Shown: piece by piece, positions 31,000 to 43,300 of the stretch
Layout of the letters: each line of letters starts with the position of its first letter
Position numbering within the stretch: position 1 is the first letter of the stretch
From: Azorinus chamasolen
Taxonomy: Eukaryota; Mollusca; Bivalvia; Cardiida; Solecurtidae
DNA: 64,000 bases
Assembly (NCBI GenBank): GCA_963576725.1
Contig: OY755244.1
Span: forward strand, 85,989,121-86,053,120
Reading direction: 5' to 3'
Notes under the pieces: generated by a model
Database searches by the model: none
Told to the model about the DNA's origin: nothing
Seen by the model: only the letters and a program-made list of their open reading frames with translations
Translations under genes and position numbers: made by a program

Positions 31000-31251
31000 A
31001 AAAGAAATGTCATTTTATGAATATCATGTGTCTGCTACTGGATTAGGTATTGAAATAAAATCTCAACTCAACCCACGTGTGTTCCTAAATGCAAATATTT
31101 TTTCGGAGAAATTAAATATTGTTTGCAAATTTCGTCTTGATTTTACTGTTTGCAAGCAGAGTAGTACAATAGCGGACAAGACAGGTCCCGCATGGAAGTC
31201 CGCGGAAAGATAGTGCGGTAGGGGAGAAGGTTTAGCCATAACGTTTTCAAG
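31000..31251 (+). promoter_or_regulatory. Probable ATXN10 promoter and 5' UTR
   Basis: The 250 bases before the ATG are free of the hairpin MITEs that surround them and become richer in C+G near the start (about 31180-31251). The sequence around the initiation codon, TTTTCAAGATGGAGAGCG, resembles a YY1-type CAAGATGG element overlapping the ATG. No TATA box is obvious. The transcription start cannot be read from the sequence. Confidence 0.35.
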
Positions 31252-31394
31252 ATGGAGAGCGAAACGAACCAATTATGTTTGCTTTTAAATACTTTATCGA
31301 CGACCTCACATGCAACAATTGACGACAGTTATTTTAGACATATAGCTGACACGTGTACGCATATTTTGCAGAACATTGGCGCCGATCAGAATGG
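31252..31394 (+). CDS. ATXN10: ATXN10 exon 1
   Basis: Residues 1-47 plus two bases, donor gtaact. It begins MESETNQLCLLLNTLSTT and contains IADTCTHILQNIGADQN, matching the N-terminal helices of the vertebrate protein in position and character. Phase 2 out joins the exon at 33456 directly. Confidence 0.85.
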
Positions 31395-34300
31395 GTAACT
31401 TACTAAGTAAATGTTAAATCCACTGTTACGTACATCAGTGTAGATTCGTCCACCAAGTGATTCGTAATCAGAAAATAGAGATAATGCTTAAATGAATTAA
31501 TCTGTTTGCCTGACTTCTGTTCTGGGAAGACCTTCATCAGTCAGATTTAAAATTTATCCGCTGCCTAAAATGTTGTTTTTACCATTTTGGGATTGGTAAG
31601 TTAACGAAGTTTGAGGAAATATCGAATCTTGTTTAATTAGACATGATTACTAAAAAAGAATTTTCTCAGACTTGGTTACCATGCTTATGAGTTCCTATGA
31701 TTTATACCTTTTGAAAATCTTTTTTAGCAAACACTGTCACATTGGCATGACATTGTCAACGTTAGAACTGATTGGTTGTCACTGACCTATAATTATTCTG
31801 ATGCGTTTTTACAACCTTTTAGTTTTCCTAGTAAAGTGTCAATTACATTAATTTGCATTACTTTCAACATTTTGGCCGTTTCTTTTAAAAACTTATATCA
31901 CAGCCTGGCACGTATGGTCCATATCTGTGACTGTAGGGCTGCCACGTTTACAAGGTTCTTAGACGGTGTCATTTAGGTTAATAGCAATAAGCGTAGTCAG
32001 AATCTGGACACCCCGGATAATAAAACTCCACATTTTACGCATTCTCGTACATAGCACTTTTCGGAACAATGTCGTCCACTTCCAATAAGCCGACCGTTTA
32101 ACAGGATTGGGCGAAGTTTCATAAATGGTGTGTGACATACAGCCAGGAAATTTTTAAGACCCATGGATGTAAAAAGTTTTTGTAGACTGACATAATCTGG
32201 AATTTGTTTGCTTGTTTGTCCGGAATATTATTTTAAAGTAATTAAATCAACTGTTAGTTTAAAATGGATATCGTAAGATTTAATGAAGTTCTAACTTCTA
32301 TGGTACTCTAATTGTGTGATAATTGTGGATATGTAGATGAAAGGTAAAATTTGGAGTTTATTAAAAATATTTACCTGGGGTTTCTACTGTATAAGACAAA
32401 AACAGGGGCATTTTTTCTCACTTCACATCATCAGCTATATTGCTCCTACCATCATCTGTGCATCTACTTATGAATGCTCTTTGATTTCACTGGAAAATAG
32501 AAACAGTTAAATAATTGAGCTCTAGACAGGGTATTGCATTTAAACGGAATCAGTTTTGGTTAATGTCTATACCGGTTAAATGTTTACCCATATCTGTTAA
32601 TGTGACAGCCCTTTCTGTGACAATACTTTTTCACTTGTATTGTCATTTTATTGTTAAATTTTATCAAAGACATAAGAATTACTATGCTAGTAGTTTGGAA
32701 GTTCAGCTGTATTTTGGCGAGTTGGAAAAGTTGTTAAATGCGAGCCTTGGCGAGCATTTAACTACTTTTCTGACAAGCCAAAATACAGCTGAACTTCCAA
32801 ACTACTAGCATAGTAATTCTTTTATCATGCAACACCAAGAAAAATGGAAAAAATGAAGAAATAGAAAGATTGCTAAAGCGGTTTTGTCCCCTGGATGAAA
32901 ATACATGCAAGTACGAATTACGTGATGTCATTTTGGCATGCAGTGACGTCATCGACTTTTACAACAAAAATAAACTTGATTTAATCCTTTTATATGGACA
33001 GATAGTTGAGACAAAGGTGAGAAAATGTGTTAATTTGATGTTTATGGTTAATTATGCCTTTTTCGTCCTTCTGTTTTCCTCCTATTGGCTGAACCAAAGT
33101 TGCATTCCAGTCGGGTCAGTACACATGCACTGTACCTCACAAAATACAGCGCCGACGTGGAAAATATTATGCTAGTAGGAAGTGACTGTATTTCGTGACG
33201 TTGCATGATAAATAATGATACGTATGTAATATGTCTCTGGTTAAATACATATCCTGGTTATATCTGTATACCTGATGATGTAATGGTGTGGGTCATGTCT
33301 TGGTTCAGAGTTATGTAATTTTGAGGTGGTATATTGCTACTTTGGAGATTTATTATGTTGTAAAACATGACCAGTAATGGTCAATTCTATGAAGGTCAAC
33401 ACATCTCCACTGGAGTGATAACTACATGTCATTGACACTTACATGTATGTTTCAGTGTTGAGTTGAATTCAGACTTTCCAGTCAATGTAGACCTCGTTCT
33501 CCAGAACTGTTTGAGGCAGTCGTCAGCCTGTGATTCACGGACAGTTATACAGTGTGCTACCAACTGCTTCAGAGTCTGTAGAAACCTGTGTGCCATCTGC
33601 TCAGCCAATCAGAATGTCTTTCACAGCCATGGTAATCTTATAAACACAACTTGTCTTGTAATAGAGCATGTGTTAGAGACAGGGTTGAACGCTGAAGATG
33701 AGATGGTACTGACAAGATGTGCTGTGCAGTTCTTGGGGAACTATGCTTCAGGGAATAGGGACAACCAGTTTGAAGTGTGGCAGAAACTTCAGGCACTATT
33801 CTTGTAAGTTTACATTGTTTACATTATGTGGCAGAATCTTTCAGTCTGTATTGGTAAATATCTTTTCCAAATTATTTTTTATTTTTAAATATATTTTATT
33901 CTATTTTGATTTCTTGTTTACTGCATGCTTACCTTAATATTCAGTGAAAAAACAATTCATTACTGCATTATTGTAATTATATAAACTAAGAAAAATTGTC
34001 ATTGAATTTTACTGGCATTTGATACTTATAACATTTGGTTTTATTAGCTCATCTATTTTAGGAGGAAAAAGTCATGGTTTGGCCATTGCCTTGGAATCAT
34101 TGTCATAATGACAATGCCATGGACATTTGCTTCTGAAATTATATTAGATCTTACACTACAATTACTACAAAGTACTAAAATTCCATGTGTACAAAATTAA
34201 TGCCATTACAAAAAATCACCTAATGAATATTCAGGATTTAATTCATTATGTCTTACATGAATATTCAACAGGAAAAGGGTATGAATTACAACATGACTCA

Positions 34301-37300
34301 TTTGCATACAACACTGGTTGAGTTGGACAAATTGTATATATGTGTTTACATGGTTACAGGCAGCTGCTGCAGGTTGATGATCAGAAATTACGAGAGTATG
34401 TTCTGATTGTTGTCCACATCTGTCTGGGAGACCTAGCGACCTCACTGGACACTCCATCTGCGGACAGTCTGAGCTGGAGACTAGTGAATGGCATCATCAG
34501 TTATGCATTGAAGTGTGATTCAGCAAATGGGTTTGTAATACATTTCTTGTATACAGTTGTATCTTTGAATCAGAAATGTTCTCTGAGTTGATCCGATTCA
34601 GTAATTTATTCAATTCATTGTGATTGATTGCAAACATTGCTGCTGGGGAGGGAACTGGTTTTCATATGATTTTTCATATGCTTTGTGAAGCTACAGTACA
34701 TATTCCTTTAACCTTTACCTTATAGAATAGCTTTTTTAATCCTTTGCTCTATGAATATTCATGGAAAGAATAAATATGTCATGGATGTTAATTATGTTCG
34801 TTTTATATTGACTTATGAACACTTTTTGTTTAATTCTTTCTACACTGGGTTTTAGAAACATCAATGTGGTTCTTAGAAGATAGGTTTAACCCTTTCCCTG
34901 TTCTATGTTTATTACAGATTTCAATACCTACTGAATATTCATGAACAAAAAGGTTATTCTGAAGTATGGAAGATGGAGCATTGTAGCCATTTTAGAAAGT
35001 AAAGACACAGATCTTTGAAATTCTATTAGCAAACAGAGTAGACCCTGATCAGACAGCTACTCTAGGAGCCGTCTGATCTGGGTCTACTCTGTTTGCAGAT
35101 GCGTGAAAACACATTCATATGAGGGAAAGGGTTAATATATGTATATTTGCTGTAAAAGATAAAAGTAGCATAATACATGTAATTTGATGATAACCCTAAT
35201 GATCATGCAGTTCTGACAACTAATGTACCCATTCCACCAGTTAGTAAAGTTGGATAACATAGTTTGGTTCCATTAGGAGCAGTTAGTTCTGGTCTGCACT
35301 ATTTTCCAGTGTTTGTCTAAATTTAGAGTACTTACGATAGTATCTAACCATAGCAAGCTGGAGGTTTTGAGAAAAATGTTGGCTTATAGTTTGGCGAAAA
35401 AACCGGGCTGTTGGGCGGGCGGCGGCAGTCATTAACAAAGCTGTAACAGTGCTTATAACTTCTGAATTACTTAAGCTAGACAATTCATATTTGGTATGCA
35501 GATAGCTTGGATCATTTGATACAAGGATACATGAAATCTGTCCATGGAGCCACCACTGGAAGGTCCACCGATACTAGTCACTACTGATATGGTGGACAAG
35601 GCAATCTTCAAGATGAAGTCCGGCAAAGCAGCTGGCCCATCAGGCATAGTGGTGGAGATGGTCAGAGCAGCAGGTGACACAGGCACAGCCATGGTTAGCG
35701 ACCTTGCAACTGCAATCATCCATGATGGCAAGGTCCCCACTGATTGGGAGCAGAGCTTCATTGTCTGCCTCTACAAGGGCAAGGGTGATGCCCTGGACAG
35801 AGGAAACTACCGTGGTCTCAAACTGAACAGGCAGGTCATGAAAGTCCTGGAGAGGATTGTGGACGGCCTCATCAGACAGTTGGTGTCAATTGACGACTCA
35901 CAGTTCGGCTTTGTTCCAGGTAGAGGCACTATTGATGCAATCTTCGTTGTTCGACAGATGCAGGAGAAATACCTAGCAGTGAACAAAAGGCTTTACATCG
36001 CTTTCGTAGACCTCGAGAAGGCGTTTGACAGAGTCCCAAGGAAGGTCATCTGGTGAGCATTGAGGAAACTTGGCGTAGAGGAGTGTATTGTGCGACTGGT
36101 CCAAGGAATTTATAGCAATGCAAGGAGTCGTATCAGGGTTGGAGAAGGATACAGCAAAGAGTTTGAGGTGAAGGTTGGTGTACACCAGGGATCTGTACTC
36201 AGTCCGCTGCTCTTCATCATTGTGCCCCTTGATGGCAGGCCACAGAAGGACGTCCAAGTTGGGGATGACAAGTTGGAGGTAGTATCTTCTTTCTGTTACC
36301 TGGGCGACATGCTCTCAGCAGCTGGTGGCTGCGAGCTTGCAACCTCTACGAGAGTAAAAACCGCCTGGAAGAAGTTCAAGGAGCTGCTACCAGTTCTGTC
36401 ATCACGCCACCTCTCCTACAAGACACGGGGACGTGTGTACAGCACTTGTGTCCGGAGCGCAATGCTCCATGCCTGCGAGACCTGGCCCTTAACCAAGCCA
36501 AACCTTCAACGCCTACAGCGCAACGACAGAGCCATGGTCAGACAAATTTGTAGGATCAAGCCAGAGAATGTGGCCATGGTACGGTCAAATGAGCTGCTTC
36601 GGCAGCTGGGTCTGGAGGATCTTGACCCCATTCTAAGGGAGAGGAGGCTCCGCTGGTACATTCCAGCAGTGCTGCAAAGTGTGCCTGGGACTTTCAAGTG
36701 ACTGGAAGAGGTTGGCCCGGACGGCCCAAGATGTCATGGAGGGAGGTGGTAGAGAGAGATTGTAAAGAGTGGAGGCTCTCTGCCATCGACCCACATGATA
36801 GAAACACTTGGAGAACAGGAGTGAGATCTGCCATGCGTGCAGTTAGCCAGCTGTCTGGAGGGGGGCCCACTAGTGTGGTATAACGCTCCTGCACCTGCAC
36901 GTTAATCTAAAGTAACCGATGATGAATGAAATCAGGTCAAGGTCACTATTTCGAAAACTTTGCCGTTTTTACAAACTTTAACATTGCTTTATCTTCTGAA
37001 CTACAAAAGCTAGGCATTTCATCTTTGGTATACAGATGGTTTTGGTAAAGGCCTTTCAGTTGATATAAAGATATTTTAAATTAGGTCAAGGTCACTATTT
37101 TGACAAGTTGGCCACCATTAAAAACCATCAACATTCTGAACCACATATGCTAGACAATTCATATATGGTATGGAGATGACTTTGGTGAAGGCCTTTCAGT
37201 TGATACAAGGATACATGAAAATTAACAAACTTTAACATTTTGCTATACCTTCTGATCCACGAATGCTAGGCAATTCACCTTTGGTATTCAGATAGCTTTG

Positions 37301-40300
37301 GTAAGGACCTTACAAATGACATAAAGATACCTGAAATCAGGTCACGGTTACTATTTTGAAAACTTGTTGTCTATATTTTAGGTTGCTTGTTGTGGACGAT
37401 GTCTTGAAGATGGCTGGATTCTGTGACCATGTGTACAGAAATATTGACTGCCCATCACAGTAAGCATCAATGTGGTAAAAATGTTGTATGCTTGATTTTA
37501 AGAAGGTTTTCAGAAGTGTGCTTGTTTAACGTTCATTTAACCCTTTCCATGTTCTATGTTTATTATAAATTCCAATACCTATTGATCATTCATGGACAAA
37601 ATAGTTATAATAATGGAAGGTGGAACATTGTAGCCGTTTTAGAAAGTCAATACACAGATTTGTCAAATTCCATTAGCAAACGGAGCAGACCCTGATTAAA
37701 CGGCTCTTATAGAAGTTGTCTGATCTGGGTCTACTCTGTTTGCAAATGGGTGAAAACACGTTTATATGAGGGAAAGGGTTAACATTTTACTCCATAAATA
37801 CATCTTATATACCTTTGCAAACAGAGTAGACCCAGATCAGATGACTCTGTTTGCCAATGCATGAAAATGTGTTTATATGAGGGAAAGGGTTAAGTTGTGC
37901 CAAATAGAAGTTAATCTGTTCCCTGATAGAGACATCGTTTCATGCATTTGCAAATAGAGTAGACCCAGATAATACAGCTCCTGTATGAGTCATCTGATCA
38001 GGATGTGCATTGTTTGCTTATTGAACAAATATATAGTAGATACTGTCTGTTGGTTGTTTGGTTTAACGTTCGCGATAATTTTGTCGCCATTTCATATACA
38101 TACATTAAAGTTGGCATGCATGTGCAACTTATAGTGGTGAACATTTTAGGGGTGACTAATTAAGGTCAAGGTCATACATAAAGGTCAATGGTCATATTAG
38201 GGACATAGTTTTCACAAACACATCTTGTTTATAATGGCATATGAATTTTTGGTATTTGTAGAAACTATAGAGTCAGATCTATTATTATTTCATAAGCAAA
38301 GAGAGCACACCCTTATTAGACGGGTCCAGGGGCCATCTGTTCTGGGTCTACTTTGTTTGGAAAGGCATGAAAAAGTGTTTGTATGAAGGAAAAGCTTAAT
38401 AAAAGATTTGATTGATATTCACAAAATTGATGGAGTCTTGTATGAATTCATAATTGATGGAGACTTGCACGAGTTCATAATAATTAATCTTGCTATGCCA
38501 GGACTCGTCCAAATATGAATTAGAAAGAATTCCAATTTGCATTCAAATTTGGTGTTTGCAAGAGTATTTCAGTTTTTCTAAAAACCTGTAAGACTAACCC
38601 ATTCCCGCATATTGACGCCTTTTGATGCCTCTGAAAGAGTCACTTTTTGAAACCATTGTGATAAATAGAGCATTTGCTCCATAGGAGCAAATGCTCTATT
38701 TATCACAATGATTTCAAGACTACTCAATTCTAAACTTTACCTTTTCTCTAGTAAATGCTCCTTTTCGGTAGATATTTTCAAAGTGGTTGGAATTAGAGTA
38801 TTAAGTAGTGCAGGACCTGAACTAGGTCTACATAAATGGTTGAAATACTTATAAATGCATGAGCATGGACTTTGTTTCCTACAGGTTACTTGTGCTAGAG
38901 GTGTTAATAAATATGCTGAAGAGGTTACCAGAGGAAGAGGAGGGGGAGGATAAGGCTAGGGAGGAAGGTCCAGCCTTACAGAACCTCCACTTCATAGCAG
39001 CTCAATTCATACTCCAGTCGCACATGATACCAAAAATGACCGCCGCTGCCTCGTCCACATTTGAGGTGAGCTTGATGCTTAACACTTTAATTAGCCCTTT
39101 TACTCAATGAATAAAGAAATAATGATATTAAGAAGCTTTTTTAACCCATTCTTCCATTTGGCTATTTTTAGACCCAACCTCTTTGAATAAATCTACCGAC
39201 AAGGAGCATTAACTATCGAAAAGGAGAATTTTAGAATTGTTTTGGTTTGGAAACCATTGTGATAAATAGAGCATTTGTTCCTATGGAGCAAATGCTCTAT
39301 TTATCACAATGGTTTCAAAAAGTGACTTTTAAAGATGCATAGAAAGGCGTATTTATGGAGGAAAGGTAAATAAATAACTTATAAAGAAGTTTTGACCATG
39401 GCAGAATCTGTAGAATCACATCAATATAATTTCATAAGCAAACATAGCAGACCCAAATCAGATGACTCTTGTAGGAGCCATCTGATCTGGATCTACTCTT
39501 GTTGCATAGGCATCAAAAGGCGTCTCTATGAGGTAACAGGTTAATGAAGATTCATGCAAGACTCAACATGAATTAGATATTGCCATGGCAAAGAATAGAG
39601 ATCCAGATCTGTAACATGTAAGTAAACATAGCAAACTCTGTTCAGAGAGCTCTATTAACCCATTACCTCATAAGCTATTTTTAGATACAACCTCTTTGAA
39701 TAAATCTACCGAAAAGGAGCTTTAACTAGAGAAAAGGAAACTTTTAGAATTTTGTAGTTTGTAACCATTGTGATGAATAGAGCAATTGCTCCTATAGGAG
39801 CAAATGCTCTATTTATCACAATGGTTTCACAAAGTGACTTTTACAGAGTTGTCAAAAGTCGTCAATATGAGGGAATGGGTTAAGAACATACAGGAGTTAT
39901 CTGATCTTGGTCTACTCTATTTCCAAATGTGTATCAAGTAAAGGGTAAATCTTTTTAACCCTTTATTTCACACCTTTGTAAATGGAGTACAGGAAAATCT
40001 CTCTATAACGGCCACTAAATTACATTAAGTATTTTGGGTTAAACTCATATGGCTGCTTAAAGCAAGGTGAAAATAAAACAGAATGCTCCATTCTGTTTTA
40101 CTTTCACCTTGCTTTAAGCTGTCACCTGCCCTATATACGAAGTGATTAACACAATTTAGTGGCCGTTATAGAGAGGTTTTACTGTAGACCCAGAAAAGAC
40201 AGCTCCTGTGTGAGCTGTCTAATTAGAGTCTGCTTTGTTTGCTTATGAACTTATAATAGATCTGACTGTACAATCTCTTCAAATACCAAAACATCCTGTG

Positions 40301-43300
40301 TACATATGCCATTACAAAATACAAAAAATCAGCTAATAAATATTCATGATTTCATTATTTCTTTAAATACATGAATATTCAACAGGGAAAGGGTAAATAC
40401 AAAGTGACCTTTATCTACAGATGATGTCAACTGCATCTTCCCCAATTTCCTTTCCATGATCTTTTAACCCTTTACTCCATGAATATTCATGGCTGACTTC
40501 ACCAATTATAAACTTATTTAACCCTTCGCTTGCTATTCATGTCAATATACCTACCTGTAAATAGTGCAGACCCAGATGAGACAGCTCCTCCTGCAGGAGC
40601 TGTCTCATCAGGGTCTGTACTATTTACAAGTTGATTGTGCAACCAGTGCACTCCACAGCAGTGATTGCACAGCAAAATACCTGTACACAGTGAAGATATA
40701 TGTAATTATACAACAGGGCATGGGTAAAGAAGGAGAAATGTATTTTAAAATTCAGCAAGAAAAGGGTTAAACTAATTATTTCATACTGTTATATAAAAAA
40801 AAATTGAAAACATAACTATGCCAATTAGCATAGAATCTGGTCTAAGATATTCGGTAAGCAAACAGAGCTGACCCTGATCAGACAGCTCCTACAGGAGTCA
40901 TTTGATCTGGGTCTACCCTGTTCTCAAAGGCATTAAACTGTGTTTCTATGGAGTACAGAGTTAGACAGTTTGGACACTGTTGAGATGTGAAATAATTCAG
41001 TGCTTAGAAAGGTTATTACATGTTCATCATAATGTGTGAACGAGTTAACTTTCTCAGGACTTTTCTTGTGCAACAGTGCATAGCAACAGATGAAGGTGCA
41101 TACTCAAATACTAAAATCGCCATTTTACCACAAAACCCTATGTTGTGACCATTCTTTAGAATTGTCTCTTGCAAACAGAGTAGATCCAGATCAGATGGCT
41201 TCTATAGGTCTGCTCTGTTTTGCTTTTGACATGATATAGATCTGATTCTACAGTTACTGTCAAGGCAAAAACATTCCATAAAAAGTTTGTATTATTAAAC
41301 TTCTGCTAATGAATATTTATGATGTCATCATTTCTTACATGAATATTCATAGAGTAAATGGTTAAATCTTGTCTCTGTCAGCAAACAGTCAATTTGGACC
41401 TATTAGCCTGTTAGTAATTCTGTACTCTGACAATTTAGGTAGACTATCAGACTCATCTGAATTGTTACATATTGTCTTAACCCTATACCTGATTAATAGA
41501 ATCAAGCATGGGTTTTGTTAAAGACGGGGGTTTCTATACCTGAGGTTGGTCTGTTCCAGTCATATAGGAACAGACCAACCGAGGGTATAGAACCCCAGGC
41601 TTTAACAAAACCCATGCTTGATTATTTTTCTCGCTGAAATACGCCCGAAAACCAAGTAAATTAACGAATTTTGTGAAGGTACTACTTTACATTGCGTAAT
41701 ACGACTTCCATATCTAATAGCAACAGACTACAGCATAACTTTAGGCGTGACACTAAATGACGTCATTTGTTATGACAACCACAAACATTACGTTTTGGCG
41801 TAAAATATAAATGACTGGGTGACTACAAAACAAGTCTTCGGTAAATTAAATAGGCTTTTAAAGTGTTTATATGATAATTACTTATATTATTTTCAATTCA
41901 TAAGGCTGTTGCCTATAGAAATGTTGGTATAATTCTGTAAGAATTCCGTCCCTTGTATTGATTCACCCAATCGCGCGTATGAATACACTAGTCACGGGTG
42001 TTCCAGATAAGGATTTCTAGTACGGCTATTTTTAGTAACTCAGCTTATCTAGCACGGCTGAGAAGCGAGAAATAGATGTCTGTTCCCCCCAGACAAGGTA
42101 GACCCAGATTAGATGGCTCCTTTAGGAGCTGTCTGATAAGAGTCTGCTCTGTTTGCCTATGAAATGATATAAATCTGATTCTATACTTTCTGTCATGGTG
42201 AAAATATCCTGTATTCAAATGCCATTATCACACTTCAGCCAATTAATATTCATGTCTTAATTTCTTACATGAATATTCATTAGTTAACCCTTTCCCTCAT
42301 ATAAATGCGTTTTCATGCATTTGCAAACAGAGTAGACCCAGATCAGACGGCTCCTATAGGAGCCGTCTGATCAGGGTCTACTCTGATTGCTTTTGATATG
42401 ATATTGATCTGATTCTATAGTATTTGTCAATGCAAACAGTTTCCTTTAAAAGTTTTCATTATTAAAATCGAGCTAATAAATATTCATGCTGTCATTTTTT
42501 CTTGCATGAATATCGAACAGGGAAAGGGTTAAAGGAGATGTAACAATAATCTTGTACATGTATTACATCCTGGATATGTTTCTGTTTCAGCATGATGCTC
42601 TATGTACAGTGAAGGAGCTGGAAGCTCTGTGTCTGGCCACATCCCATCATAAAAGATACGGCACTCTACAAGACAACTCCAAACTGGTCTCCGCTGCTGT
42701 TGGTAAGCGTAAACCACTCAATGTTCATTACTTTAACCTTTTCCTCATATGAACACTTTTTCATGCAATTATAAACAGAGTAGACCCAGATCAGACGGCT
42801 TCTGATCAGGGTCTTACTCTTTAGATGCTACCAACCCTAAATATTCATGACATTTTTATTTCATACATGAATATTCATCAGGGAAAGAGTTGACATGTTG
42901 CATGCTGTAATTGTTGTCTGCAAATATTGTTTTCTGCTGTTTTTTAAAAAAATTCTTTATTTCTCTTTACAAATGCAGTACAAGTTTAGAACAATTCAGA
43001 TCCTGATGAGACGTTGAGTATTCATTGTTTCATCTTGATTCAGATTATTTGCATAGGAATTCATAAATTCGCTGCCAATATTTTAGTGTGTTAGGAATTA
43101 AATTATAGCTGTATTATATTGTTTGTAACTCGAACAAGGATCTCGATTGTATAACATAAAAAAAATACTGAAAAAAAATAAATTAGTTTGAGATTTGTGG
43201 CGGATGGCAGCCTATGCAGAGCATGGTTATGTAGTTAAGACTTTAACCCATCCCTCATATTGATGACTTTTGACGACTCTGTAAAAGTCACTTTGTGAAA

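Larger units (their letters stand above)
35440..37350 (+). repeat. Tandem repeat, unit about 125-145 bp, split by a LINE
   Basis: GCTAGACAATTCATATTTGG, CTTTGGTAAAGGCCTTTCAG and ATGAAATCAGGTCAAGGTCAC modules occur once before (35440-35538) and about three times after (36926-37350) the LINE. Confidence 0.8.

Noticed and set aside
32865..33016. Candidate ATXN10 exon between exons 1 and 2
   Set aside because: Exon 1 (phase 2 out) joins 33456 (phase 2 in) directly and gives the conserved alignment; this piece ends in phase 0 and would break the frame, and it lacks a pyrimidine tract.
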